A stretch of DNA of 32,429 bases from Candidatus Hodarchaeota archaeon (lineage in GTDB: Archaea; Asgardarchaeota; Heimdallarchaeia; Hodarchaeales; Hodarchaeaceae). Positions 17,486 to 26,301 of the stretch are shown one piece after another (position 1 is the first letter of the stretch; each line of letters starts with the position of its first letter). Location: contig JAEOSP010000189.1 in the NCBI GenBank assembly GCA_016840305.1, positions 1-32,429 on the forward strand, read 5' to 3'. The notes under the pieces are model-generated. The model was not told where the DNA came from and searched no databases. It saw only the letters and a list, made by a program, of their open reading frames with translations. Made by a program: the position numbers and the translations under genes.

Positions 17486-17641
17486 ATGAAAATACAGCTA
17501 AGAAACCAAATGAAATTACTAAAACCAACCCGAATCAGTTTTTTAAAAATCTTACCAATAATTGTGTTCACTTTCATGTTTTTCCTTTCCGTAGGTATAG
17601 GTCTAGCAGATCCAGGAACTGGCCCTGTACCTCCAGAATAA
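17486..17641 (+). CDS. Tiny signal-peptide-like protein with short Pro/Gly tail
   Basis: The ATG at 17486 gives 51 residues. An upstream ATG (17396) and a downstream one (17510, 43 residues) are also possible, and none has a strong ribosome-binding site. A basic segment (KLLKPTRISFLK) is followed by one hydrophobic helix (ILPIIVFTFMFFLSVGIG), a GLA that fits a signal peptidase site, and an 11-residue tail ADPGTGPVPPE. The layout is that of an exported short peptide precursor or a single-pass membrane peptide. It opens a same-strand run of three unassigned genes and is divergent from the tandem-wHTH regulator. Whether it is translated is unproven. Confidence 0.45.
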   Translation: MKIQLRNQMKLLKPTRISFLKILPIIVFTFMFFLSVGIGLADPGTGPVPPE

Positions 17642-17686
17642 TGAAAAGGTAAGAATGAATAATATAGGTGAAGTCTAATATCTGAG

Positions 17687-17977
17687 ATGTGTGAGATGAT
17701 GTTAACTGTTAAAGAAGAGATTAATCGGGGATTACTTACTGCACTATTACCTATGACATTTATCAAGGATTTCAGAGTCTACACATCAGAACTCGTATTC
17801 ACATTTACAGAAGATATTGAAAATATTCTTCCACAAGTTGAAATGTTCTTAGATACTCTAAACGAAATCTCAGACACCCAATTTTATTTTGAAGTTGAGT
17901 CAAAGAGAATTGGTGTGCTAAAGATTTTCGATGCAGAGAAGATAACATTCAACAAGGATTTATTATTTCCAGAGTGA
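17687..17977 (+). CDS. Small hypothetical protein, 96 residues
   Basis: No family is recognised. It has an alternating helix/strand pattern: an N-terminal helix (VKEEINRGLLTALL), strands around FRVYTSELVFTF, a helix (IENILPQVEMFLDTLNEI) and paired strands (QFYFEVESKRIGVLKIF). It is soluble with no signal peptide. There are three closely spaced ATGs (17687, 17696, 17699). An AGGTGAAG element is 14-20 nt upstream. It sits between the tiny exported ORF and the kinase-like protein on the same strand with short spacers, so it may belong to one transcript. The compact alpha/beta layout resembles a small regulatory or roadblock-like domain, but this is a guess. Confidence 0.6.
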   Translation: MCEMMLTVKEEINRGLLTALLPMTFIKDFRVYTSELVFTFTEDIENILPQVEMFLDTLNEISDTQFYFEVESKRIGVLKIFDAEKITFNKDLLFPE

Positions 17978-18175
17978 ATCTTGGTGAGATCCACTAACTA
18001 ATATAATTTCAGTAACATTAATACAAAGAAAACGGTGCATTGACTTGTTGGAGAAGAATTGCATGGATTGTACTTCACCTGTAGAACAACCATATTCTCG
18101 AATACGTCAAACTCACAAAGACATTTGTCTTACGAGGGACATAAACCAAAACTGCAGATAAGAAAAACAAATGAG

Positions 18176-19030
18176 ATGGTTATTATTCAGAAAATGCTAA
18201 CCTTACAAAAAGTAATGACACAACCATTTTCATCCTACATAATTGTAGAGAATAATGTAATTCTTTATTACACACATACATTTGGTGAAATAGGACAACT
18301 GAATCCATCTCAATCTGCACCCCTCCTTTCATATATGAATTATCAGAACATAATTTTCACTCTTTTAGAGGATAGTAGTACACCTTATAATGTGTACTAT
18401 TGTAGAAGTAACGGAACGAGCTTACCGTACAAAAATATATGGATTGAGGATCTTATACATGAATTAAGGACAGGAACAATGCTCATGGATTTTGGTACAA
18501 ATTTACTACGCAAATGTGATGAAAAGGGAACAAATAAGATTTTTAAAATTCTTCAGAATGCATCCCTTCGACAGAAAATAAGTACCCTTATTGCCTCAGA
18601 TTTCATTCAATTATTGTCTCAATCCCCAGAAATAGGTCAAACTTCGTTATCGAGGGTGATTTCCAAAATTTGGAGCTCTGCAAGCGATCTTTCCCGTATA
18701 AGATATCACGATCAATCTGGGAGTAAATCCGGAGGTTCTTATTCTAATTCAAATCCAATAATCTATGGAAACGAACACTTTTTGGAGAATTTCTTTAGTA
18801 CAACCTTGAATTGGTTCGAAAAACAACCTGTAACGATTGAAATGGAACAAATGAATCGTGTTTCAACTAGAATTAGCTTCTGTATACCATTCAAAGAACA
18901 TATCTCCTCATTAATGAGTTACAGACTCATAAATCATTATTTTCAATATATTGCGGCGTATTTCAACTTTCGTGTATATTTAACACAATCAACGTTGAAT
19001 TTCATCATGCCTGTCTTATTACGATATTAA
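18176..19030 (+). CDS. Degenerate histidine-kinase-like protein
   Basis: The frame is open from a TTG at 18059 (323 residues). The first 39 codons look unlike the rest, so ATG at 18176 (284 residues) is preferred, with low certainty. A short N-terminal sensor-like stretch leads to IHELRTGTMLMDFGTNLL, which aligns with a HisKA H-box (HELRTPL...). Later GNEHFLENFFSTTLNWF sits where an N-box would be, and the final strands (FRVYLTQSTLNFIMPVLL) resemble the end of a HATPase domain (GSTFTIYLP). The Asn, G1 and G2 motifs needed for ATP binding are not seen, so it would be a pseudo-kinase or scaffold. Its stop overlaps the convergent DinB gene by 3 bp. The fold call is tentative. Confidence 0.55.
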   Translation: MVIIQKMLTLQKVMTQPFSSYIIVENNVILYYTHTFGEIGQLNPSQSAPLLSYMNYQNIIFTLLEDSSTPYNVYYCRSNGTSLPYKNIWIEDLIHELRTGTMLMDFGTNLLRKCDEKGTNKIFKILQNASLRQKISTLIASDFIQLLSQSPEIGQTSLSRVISKIWSSASDLSRIRYHDQSGSKSGGSYSNSNPIIYGNEHFLENFFSTTLNWFEKQPVTIEMEQMNRVSTRISFCIPFKEHISSLMSYRLINHYFQYIAAYFNFRVYLTQSTLNFIMPVLLRY

Positions 19031-19527
19031 TTAGGAGGTATACTTGGATCAGGATCTTTATAACCATAGTAAGCTCCCATATCAACAGAAATATCATTAG
19101 CTCTCAAATACGTGAAAAGTTGCCCTAAATGAAACCAATGATGACCAATTTCACCAAAAATCTCCTCATACAAGGAAGAATTTTCTTCCTGATAGAAGAA
19201 TCGAACATTTTTATCATGCGCATGGTCTAAGTTTTCTTCAAGATAACTAATTAGTTTCTTAAGCCCCATATCATAAAGTTTTACAAGTCCTTGAGCGTTT
19301 AAAGGAAGATTCTGCTTTTCTAGTTTCTCAAACTCTTCGGATGTTTTTAATTCACCTTTAAATAGCTCGTACATCATTAGTGGACTTGAAGCCAGGTGAT
19401 TCGCTAATGCAGCTGTTGATTTGCAGGATTGTGATGGAGACCAATCCCATATTTCAAGAGAAATCATTTTTAGTATATATACAACACCTTTTCGACGCCC
19501 TTTTAATTTAGCTATTAACGCTTCCAT
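19027..19527 (-). CDS. DinB-like four-helix metal-binding protein
   Basis: From ATG 19527 it has 166 residues; the frame extends 13 codons upstream but AAGAAGG lies 6 nt before 19527. The DinB/YfiT fold is a four-helix bundle with a three-histidine metal site: here H44 (LANHLA) and HHWFHLGQ (H129/H130 and H133). The family includes thiol-dependent transferases (bacillithiol/mycothiol S-transferases) and many proteins of unknown activity. It shares a divergent promoter with the SF2 helicase. A second DinB-like gene lies at 24260. Confidence 0.8.
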   Translation of the reverse strand: MEALIAKLKGRRKGVVYILKMISLEIWDWSPSQSCKSTAALANHLASSPLMMYELFKGELKTSEEFEKLEKQNLPLNAQGLVKLYDMGLKKLISYLEENLDHAHDKNVRFFYQEENSSLYEEIFGEIGHHWFHLGQLFTYLRANDISVDMGAYYGYKDPDPSIPPN

Positions 19528-19577
19528 GAAAAAACCTTCTTCAAAAACAATGAATATTCCCCTCAAAAAGACGATTA

Positions 19578-19587
19578 TTTATATAAT
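19578..19587. promoter_or_regulatory. Shared divergent TATA element
   Basis: TTTATATAAT contains the palindrome TTATATAA and lies about 51 bp from the DinB-like ATG (19527) on one side and 36 bp from the helicase ATG (19623) on the other. It could serve both promoters, giving leaders of roughly 25 and 15 nt. Confidence 0.35.
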
Positions 19588-19622
19588 TGATGATGTTTTA
19601 TGCATTCTTGAGCGAGATATCT

Positions 19623-21170
19623 ATGAATCTGGAGCTTTTACTAAAAAAACTAACAATCGATAAGAGAGACTATCAGTTACAAGCTGTTAACGAAATAATG
19701 GAGCAACATGAAAAAGGAAACTCAATTTTACTGAATTATCCATATGGAACAGGAAAAACCATTATTGCTTTATTAGTTATGTTAAAACTGCATAAAGAAG
19801 CTCCAGAAAAACAATATATATTCACTTCGGCAAGAGAAGCAGCAGGTATGAGATGTAGACAAGCAGTAGAGATGGGTAAAAAATTTGGTTTCGTAGATCA
19901 ATTGGGGTATTTATTCAATCCTCAAATTGGAGGGAAGGGACTCAATCTTTCACAGAAAATGAAGATGTATCAAGCATCTCAAGTTATATTTTCACCAATA
20001 CAAACTCTGATGAACGATAGATTTCAAATAAAATCAAAGCGTAAAGTCGATATATTTGAAAATATGTCGTTATGTATTGTTGATGAAGCAACTGATCTAG
20101 TAGCACGATCAATGTCAGGTTTCCGTTTATCTAAATATTTTCAGGAATTATTCGTGGTAAGAAAACAGAATAACTTTCCTGTTTTGGCAATGTCTGGTAC
20201 TCGAGATCAACATAAGGCAAAATATATTATGAGCGTCTTAGGAGAACAAGCTCACTTAATGCAGCGTCTCGATTTGAGCCCATACGAAACTTACACAAAT
20301 ATAGTACCCATAGATAGACCAGATATAATTAAAAATGATCAAATGATATCAAATCTTCTCACAACACCTATTCAGACCATCCAGGAAATCTTAGATCCGA
20401 AATTGACAAGACTTGAAATAGTAAAATTGTCTTACGGAGGTGCACTTGATCGCTTAGGTGGAACAAATAAGATTTTTCCAATTAAACTTGGAAAATATCA
20501 AGTGAAAACAGATGAAGATCGGTTAACTTTAATAAATGCCTTTGCTTTCTTATTTAAACTTACCCACTCACGATTGTTGCTACTTGAGTCAACTCCTGGG
20601 GAATATTTACGATACATTAAATCAGATGAAAATAAAGAAAGACTCCAGACATTACTAGAAGCAAGTATGGAGATTATCTCTTATAGGGTTGACCTTCCTA
20701 GATATGATAAGCCAGAGGAAACAACTACAAGAGGTTTGATACATCCCAAAGTGGAACATGCTATTAACCTTGTACATGAGCATATTATCCGAGGTGCAAA
20801 AGTTATTTTGTTTACTCGTTATTTGGCTCTCGGAGAACAGCTTAAAATGATTTTAGAGACATTACAATTTCCAGGTGTGAAGTATCTTTCAGGGAAAACA
20901 CCAGAAGAGTCAAGACATATAATCCTTGATCAGTTCAGAAAAGAGGATGTGAATGTATTGATATTTACACCTGTTGGAGGAAGAGGTTTAAATCTCGAAG
21001 AAGCAGACGTAGTTATCCATTTGGATGTTACTAGCAATCTTGATGACATGACTCAGAGAAGAGAGCGTGCACGTGGCTGTATTGAATATGTACTTGTTTT
21101 GAAAGGTACTAGTGAGGAAGCGAAAGTGCAAGAATATGCAAAACTCACTAAAGCCTCAACATTATCTTGA
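19623..21170 (+). CDS. SF2 helicase, Hef/FANCM-like, without nuclease domain
   Basis: This is a 515-residue DNA or RNA translocase. Motif I is YPYGTGKT (39-46), motif II VDEATD (154-157 as DEAT), motif III SGT (191-193), motif V GGRGLNLEEADVVI and motif VI QRRERARG (478-485). A helical insertion (about 225-370) between the two RecA domains recalls the Hef/MPH1/FANCM group, which processes stalled forks. The C-terminal ERCC4 nuclease of euryarchaeal Hef is absent. Motif II DEAT and motif VI QxxERxR deviate from DEAH and QRxGRxxR. The chosen ATG follows a TATA-like element by about 36 bp; upstream TTG/ATG codons at 19587-19593 overlap that element and are less likely. Confidence 0.85.
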   Translation: MNLELLLKKLTIDKRDYQLQAVNEIMEQHEKGNSILLNYPYGTGKTIIALLVMLKLHKEAPEKQYIFTSAREAAGMRCRQAVEMGKKFGFVDQLGYLFNPQIGGKGLNLSQKMKMYQASQVIFSPIQTLMNDRFQIKSKRKVDIFENMSLCIVDEATDLVARSMSGFRLSKYFQELFVVRKQNNFPVLAMSGTRDQHKAKYIMSVLGEQAHLMQRLDLSPYETYTNIVPIDRPDIIKNDQMISNLLTTPIQTIQEILDPKLTRLEIVKLSYGGALDRLGGTNKIFPIKLGKYQVKTDEDRLTLINAFAFLFKLTHSRLLLLESTPGEYLRYIKSDENKERLQTLLEASMEIISYRVDLPRYDKPEETTTRGLIHPKVEHAINLVHEHIIRGAKVILFTRYLALGEQLKMILETLQFPGVKYLSGKTPEESRHIILDQFRKEDVNVLIFTPVGGRGLNLEEADVVIHLDVTSNLDDMTQRRERARGCIEYVLVLKGTSEEAKVQEYAKLTKASTLS

Positions 21171-21251
21171 ATTCATCGTTGATGAGAGAGTAGATTCGAT
21201 TTATTAGTTCAAGCTTGGATCGTGCTTTTGTTTGACAAGGATATTACATAT

Positions 21252-22715
21252 TTATGCTACTTTTTTTCGAATTTGAACAAACCAGAGACCAATAATACAA
21301 CATAAAAGGATAAAAACTGCATATGGGAGGTTCGATGCAGGAGATGGTATTTGATCGGTAGAACTGGTAGTTATTGTATCAGTTTCCAGGAAGTAGATAC
21401 TATCAATACCATTATTGATGTATATATTGTTATCAATAATCAAATCCCAAGTTTCAACAATGTAAATCCCATATTCTAAATTGTTGACACATAAATTAGT
21501 GAATATAGTCAAATCATTGGAAGAGGTCAGGGAGATACCATTTTGATAATTATTATCACATGTGTTATTAAAGACATGCAGAAATTCAGAATAATCAAGG
21601 GAAATACCGTTCCCAGAATTTGTTTTACAACGATTATTTTTCAATGTTGTAAATTCACAATCGGATAGGTGAATACCATCCCAATGATTACTATGACAGC
21701 TATTGTTGGAAATCATCAACGAACCAGAATAATAATAATAGATACCAAAATCACTGTTGTTATGACAAATATTATTGGTAAGATCTGATGAATCAGAACG
21801 CTGAACGTATATACCATCTCCAATGTTATCATTACAGATATTATCTGTAACCAAAGATGATCTAGAAGAATCAATCGAAATAGCATCTCCTCTATTATTA
21901 TTACAGATATTCCTCATCAAACTCGAAAAACTAGAATCAATAATATCGATTCCATTATTGTTTTTGTTACATTCATTAGAAGTGAAAGTAGAAGAATTTG
22001 TAGCGAGAAGAGATATCCCAATTTGACCGTTCTCATTGCACGTGTTTTTCTCAGCAATTGAAGATCCAGAACGGACAAAATAGATACCTAGATCACTATT
22101 GCTCACACAAGTGTTGTTATTAACTTTAGAAAGAATAGATTTGAACAAGTAGATTCCGTAATTTCCATTGTCCTTACAGGTGTTATTTTTGAGTGTTGAT
22201 GAGCCAGAATACTGAAGAGCGATACCTATATTATTATTGCTGCAGATATTGTTGTCTAGAATCGAAGAATTAGAATTGCAAAGACTGATACCATCCCCAC
22301 CATTGCTGTTACAGGTGTTATTGATTATAGTGACCGTCCCTGTTGTAGTATTCCCGATAAAAATACCATGAGCAAGTGAACTGGCAATCCAACAATTGAT
22401 AATTTGAAAATGCTTTGTAGTTCCTGTAATGTGAATTCCGTTTATTTGAGAATCAGTTATATTCAAACCAGTAATAATGTACGGGTTATTAACAGTTCCA
22501 TTACCGCTGGATGAAAAAACTGCTAAGTCAGTATCGTTATTGACAGTTATCGGTGTATGAAATTCAAAGTTCTGCGTGATTGATTTTTTAACCAGATTCT
22601 TGGCTATGATTGAATTTTCTTCTTTAGGTATTACAGATTGTTTCAGTATCAGTCCTCCCGCACTTATTAGAAGCAAACCAAATAGTAATTGTACTATATT
22701 CCTGCTCTGAAGCAT
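21252..22715 (-). CDS. Secreted right-handed beta-helix (NosD-like) surface protein
   Basis: This 487-residue protein is cell-surface anchored. An N-terminal hydrophobic segment (about 8-28, VQLLFGLLLISAGGLIL) acts as signal or anchor. About 13 parallel beta-helix repeats of 23-24 residues follow (consensus NN-x-C-x-x-N-x-x-x-GI-x-L-x-x-S, for example NTCNSNGGDGISLCNSNSS). The C-terminal helix (VFILLCCIIGLWFV) ends in RKKVA, a stop-transfer pattern. A cysteine recurs at a fixed place in each repeat, forming a ladder along the solenoid. NosD/PbH1 domains bind or cleave polysaccharides; here no catalytic residues can be assigned. Asgard genomes carry many such proteins. Confidence 0.9.
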   Translation of the reverse strand: MLQSRNIVQLLFGLLLISAGGLILKQSVIPKEENSIIAKNLVKKSITQNFEFHTPITVNNDTDLAVFSSSGNGTVNNPYIITGLNITDSQINGIHITGTTKHFQIINCWIASSLAHGIFIGNTTTGTVTIINNTCNSNGGDGISLCNSNSSILDNNICSNNNIGIALQYSGSSTLKNNTCKDNGNYGIYLFKSILSKVNNNTCVSNSDLGIYFVRSGSSIAEKNTCNENGQIGISLLATNSSTFTSNECNKNNNGIDIIDSSFSSLMRNICNNNRGDAISIDSSRSSLVTDNICNDNIGDGIYVQRSDSSDLTNNICHNNSDFGIYYYYSGSLMISNNSCHSNHWDGIHLSDCEFTTLKNNRCKTNSGNGISLDYSEFLHVFNNTCDNNYQNGISLTSSNDLTIFTNLCVNNLEYGIYIVETWDLIIDNNIYINNGIDSIYFLETDTITTSSTDQIPSPASNLPYAVFILLCCIIGLWFVQIRKKVA

Positions 22716-22906
22716 TCTAGATTTTACCTCTCTAATACATAGCTATAGTTCTCTCTGCAATTGGAATTATTGGAGTTCAAAAATCTTTTCTGTTTTATAG
22801 ATCAATCCTTGTTTTCTATGAACATTTTTGTCATACAAATTCAGTCATGAAACCTTGACAATAAATTATGAAATAGCTCTTGAATTTAAGACTGAATGAA
22901 TTGTCA

Positions 22907-24229
22907 TCAATGATCAGATTCTGAGGTTTGATGAAATTCCTCCCGTCTTGCTTGTGCAATCTTCTCCAATGATTTCTTTCTTATCCAATAAAAGCCAATG
23001 AAAGATACAATAACCATTAAAAACCCATTGAAGATAAATGTGCCTCTTATTGCTAGAAAATAAGCTAAGATGCTTATTATACCCATTCCAATTATTTGGG
23101 ATGTGGAAACTGCAAGATTAATGAATGAAAATACCTTACCGCGTAAATGATCTGGAACTGTTTCCTGAGCAATGGTTTGCAATGGAATACCAACAGCTAC
23201 TTCTATAGTTCCAAAACCAATCCACACAAGTGCTAAGATTGTAATATTAGGAGCTATACCGAACCCTATAAATAAAAAACCTGCCATTATTAATGAAAAA
23301 GTCATCATTGTAATAGGTCTCGCAAGACGTTTTTTCCTTGACAAGAATATTGCAAATGTCATACCAACCCCTGCAGACATAGCACTCATTATTCCAAAAA
23401 CTAATTCTCTATAACCTTCAGAGGTTAATCCGAATTCAATCTCAAGGTAAGGAACAATGAGGAAAATTCCAGCACCCCCAGCAAACATTAAGAAGGAAAA
23501 AAGTAATAATATATAGAATAGCGGCTGGAAGTTAACAATAAACTTTCCACCACTAATAAGGTCTTGAATAGGACTCTGTTTCTTGTGAGTGTTCCTTATT
23601 GGTTTTAGTGATTTTGATATCCAGATAATACAAATTGAAGAAAAGATAAAGGTTAATCCATCAATAATAAACGGAATATCATATCCATATAAACCGATAA
23701 TGATACCAGCAAGCATAGGACCGATTAATGCAGATGATTGATAAGCTCCAGCACTTAATGAATTGGCACCGAAAAGATCATCCTTATCGTCTATCAATTT
23801 AGGGATAGAAGCACCTCTTGCTGGGAAAAAGAATCGGTTAAATGTTGAATTTAAAAATGCGAGAATAATTATTGCTATAATCCGATTTGTGCCAGAAAAT
23901 ATTGCAGTGGCTGGTATCATGAAAATGATAAACGCTTGAGAGAAATTCGCCATCGCCATGATGTACTTACGGTCATACCGATCAATGAGAACTCCTGCGA
24001 ATGGACCAATGAGAACCATTGGAATTACTTCTGCTATCGCTAAAATTGCCATAGCAGCTATTTCACCTGTAAGATCAAAAATTAGAAATTGTAATGCGAT
24101 ATATGAAAATTGTGAACCAATATTGGAAATAAATTGACCCAAAAATAACTTACCAAAATCTGGATACTTTAAAGGAAGAAATGATTCACGGAAAGTGTTC
24201 TTACGGAGAGACATTGTCCAATTATCCAT
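22907..24229 (-). CDS. MFS transporter, MFS_3/EntS-like exporter type
   Basis: This 440-residue membrane protein has about 12 helices. The start FLPLKYPDFGKLFLGQFISN is the N-terminal signature of the MFS_3 exporter group (FRALRNRNFRLLFxGQ). The helix 2-3 loop contains GVLIDRYDRKY, matching motif A. Related proteins export siderophores or macrolides, but the substrate here is unknown. The C-terminus is a short charged cytoplasmic tail. ATG at 24229 was used; M6 (24214) is an alternative, and neither has a clear ribosome-binding site. It lies 30 bp downstream of a DinB-like gene on the same strand. Confidence 0.9.
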   Translation of the reverse strand: MDNWTMSLRKNTFRESFLPLKYPDFGKLFLGQFISNIGSQFSYIALQFLIFDLTGEIAAMAILAIAEVIPMVLIGPFAGVLIDRYDRKYIMAMANFSQAFIIFMIPATAIFSGTNRIIAIIILAFLNSTFNRFFFPARGASIPKLIDDKDDLFGANSLSAGAYQSSALIGPMLAGIIIGLYGYDIPFIIDGLTFIFSSICIIWISKSLKPIRNTHKKQSPIQDLISGGKFIVNFQPLFYILLLFSFLMFAGGAGIFLIVPYLEIEFGLTSEGYRELVFGIMSAMSAGVGMTFAIFLSRKKRLARPITMMTFSLIMAGFLFIGFGIAPNITILALVWIGFGTIEVAVGIPLQTIAQETVPDHLRGKVFSFINLAVSTSQIIGMGIISILAYFLAIRGTFIFNGFLMVIVSFIGFYWIRKKSLEKIAQARREEFHQTSESDH

Positions 24230-24259
24230 TTGTCTTATTCATGGGTTCTAGATAAATGT

Positions 24260-24802
24260 TCAGATAACTAATGAACTTTTACCGACCCAAAAATGCTCAT
24301 CAATACCGTTCATACGTAAACGACCTTGTAGTGCTCCAATATGAAGCATAATATGACGAATATTGTAGATCAATGATCCTAGGAGGGAAGAGCCATGCCA
24401 TTCAAATATAGGTTCAGAAGTAAGTTCATTTAATGATATTTCATCAAAAAATTTCTGTGCTTTGGCTCTCATTTCCGAAATGTATAAATTACATTCATCT
24501 TTAGTAAGCTCCTTTTTCCAATAAATAGAACCAAAATTTTCTTTTGAAATACTAAAATCTTCCGCAAAGTCAAATCGTGGTTTGAACGCTGCCCTTTCTT
24601 CTTTCGTACGACTCAAATAACAGTCAATGAAATATAATATATGGTAAATGATCTTGTAAAAAGGAGGACCATTTGATTCAATTTCCCAAAGCGAGTCAGG
24701 ACATTTTTCAACAAGGTTACTTAACATCTTGAGTGCTGCACCGTACTGTTCAATCAGTGCACCCTGAATAATGGTAATGGATTCATTAGAATTCAATTTC
24801 AA
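24260..24802 (-). CDS. DinB-like protein (second copy)
   Basis: This 180-residue protein is predicted to be a four-helix bundle. The metal-ligand pattern is H54 (IIYHILYF) and H150/H154 (NIRHIMLHIGALQGRLR), the typical H...HxxxH arrangement of the DinB superfamily. The last motif, HIGALQGRL, is closer to family members that bind thiols than is the copy at 19027, and the two are only distantly related. It lies 30 bp upstream of an MFS exporter gene in the same direction, which could mean a detoxification pair (thiol conjugation plus export), but this is inference. Confidence 0.85.
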   Translation of the reverse strand: MKLNSNESITIIQGALIEQYGAALKMLSNLVEKCPDSLWEIESNGPPFYKIIYHILYFIDCYLSRTKEERAAFKPRFDFAEDFSISKENFGSIYWKKELTKDECNLYISEMRAKAQKFFDEISLNELTSEPIFEWHGSSLLGSLIYNIRHIMLHIGALQGRLRMNGIDEHFWVGKSSLVI

Positions 24803-24874
24803 ACACTAAGACGGGTACAATCGCTCTGGTTTTTTGAACTTTCTTGTAATTTACTCTGTTATTACTATATGACA

Positions 24875-26269
24875 TTAATCAAAAACAATCTCATCTTCTA
24901 TTGGATGTTCGACTCCACAATAGGCACAAAATTTTGCGTTTGGGATTATTGCGTTTCCGCACGACTTGCATAGTCTTTCTGAGTTCTTGGATAGATGATC
25001 CCCCTTATATGTAGGTCGACCCAAGTAAACAGAGGGAGATGAGTACCTTCTTTCACCTGAAATAATTGTTGGTACAAAAATAGGCTTAACCAATGGTTGA
25101 GCTTTCTTAAATACAAACAAACTAAGTAATGCTAGAAAAGTTAAGTAGTAAATTGTCTCAAGAGTCACTATTAACACTCCTAAGGATATCTGATCGATTA
25201 TTCCACTGGATTCTATAATATCCTCAAGTAACTCGAATAAAAAGGGTATTCCTCCTGAAAAGAAAATAAAAACACCTGTTAGTGAAAATACATCCATGAG
25301 ATTTACTCCTTTAATTTTGACATCAGTGATAATTTGTAACCAAACAGGCTTTCCTAAATCTTCTCGCTTCGTTAAAACTTGAATAGCAGAATAAGAAAAG
25401 ACTAGTACTCCAAAACCAACTGCAATTAACAACCAGAATCCTGAAATAAGAAACAAGGAGCTATCTCCTACCCCATCATTATAAATAGTAATAGCAATTT
25501 GAGAAAAAGCAGCAACACCGTTTGTAAGCGCATGCAGTAAGATTGGCCATAAAATATTGCGAGTACGTAAGTATAGATAACCCAGCATTAATCCACCTGA
25601 CATAGTTCCAAATAAGTGTACAATAGCAAAACCTAATGAACCAGATAAATAGTCTGCGGGTGTGTGACGTAGGGAGAACACTACAGCTGAAATCATAAGG
25701 ACCCAAGCTTGTCCCAGACCTCTTCTCTCTAGCATTGGAATGAGAGTTCTACGAAAAACTAATTCTTCGGAAATAGACGCTCCGATAACTAATACAGCTA
25801 AAAAAAGAGGAATAAATAATGGATTTTCTAATAATGCAAGTGTAGGTTCAATTCCTTCATAGGGTGATTCTGTTGTAAGTCCGAAAGTTTCCCTAAGCAA
25901 TGTATCTATGTTTACTATTACAAAAAAGGCAAAGGCCAAGTTTAATGCGTAAAGAGCATAAGTGGTAAGTAGATGGATTCCTTCTGGTGATGTCTTTTCT
26001 TCGGGTTCAATTCTATGTAATCGGTATAAGACATAGAAACTTAAAATTACACCCACTTGAGCTGCCAAATTTAAAATTAGATTCAAATTAGGGATATCTG
26101 CTTCTGTATAAGTAAAACCGAATATAATTCCAAAATACGCAAGATTTCCCATTAAATCAAAAGCAGTAAGCATTAGGAGAATTATCGCAAAACAGTATAA
26201 TAAATCTTTAAGAGGCAATGATATCCTTGATTCAATATCTTGTGATTGATTTTCTATAATATCTGTCAT
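24875..26269 (-). CDS. CPBP (CAAX/Abi) intramembrane protease with C-terminal zinc ribbon
   Basis: This 464-residue membrane protein has eight or more helices. The glutamate pair and arginine of motif 1 (SEELVFRR; E168, E169, R173), motif 2 FSLRH (H202) and motif 3 LLHALTN (H246, N250) are those of the Rce1-like CPBP family of intramembrane metalloproteases. Four further helices form a second membrane part. The C-terminus is a soluble zinc ribbon C-x2-C...C-x2-C (C434, C437, C448, C451; CKSCGN...FCAYCG). In bacteria CPBP proteins process prenylated or bacteriocin-like peptides; no substrate is apparent here. The UbiA gene lies upstream with 32 bp between, so they are probably co-transcribed. 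Confidence 0.93.
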   Translation of the reverse strand: MTDIIENQSQDIESRISLPLKDLLYCFAIILLMLTAFDLMGNLAYFGIIFGFTYTEADIPNLNLILNLAAQVGVILSFYVLYRLHRIEPEEKTSPEGIHLLTTYALYALNLAFAFFVIVNIDTLLRETFGLTTESPYEGIEPTLALLENPLFIPLFLAVLVIGASISEELVFRRTLIPMLERRGLGQAWVLMISAVVFSLRHTPADYLSGSLGFAIVHLFGTMSGGLMLGYLYLRTRNILWPILLHALTNGVAAFSQIAITIYNDGVGDSSLFLISGFWLLIAVGFGVLVFSYSAIQVLTKREDLGKPVWLQIITDVKIKGVNLMDVFSLTGVFIFFSGGIPFLFELLEDIIESSGIIDQISLGVLIVTLETIYYLTFLALLSLFVFKKAQPLVKPIFVPTIISGERRYSSPSVYLGRPTYKGDHLSKNSERLCKSCGNAIIPNAKFCAYCGVEHPIEDEIVFD

Positions 26270-26301
26270 TTTTAATTACCTTTTGTAAGCAGTCGATATC
26301 T

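Noticed and set aside
18063..18161. 32-codon plus-strand frame starting MDCTSPVEQPYS, overlapping the start of the kinase-like frame
   Set aside because: Short, with no ribosome-binding site and no link to the following frame. It may only show that the TTG start at 18059 is not real.
21252..22715. Tandem DNA repeats within the beta-helix gene
   Set aside because: The periodicity is at protein level (23-24 residue solenoid turns); the DNA copies are too diverged to call a nucleotide repeat.
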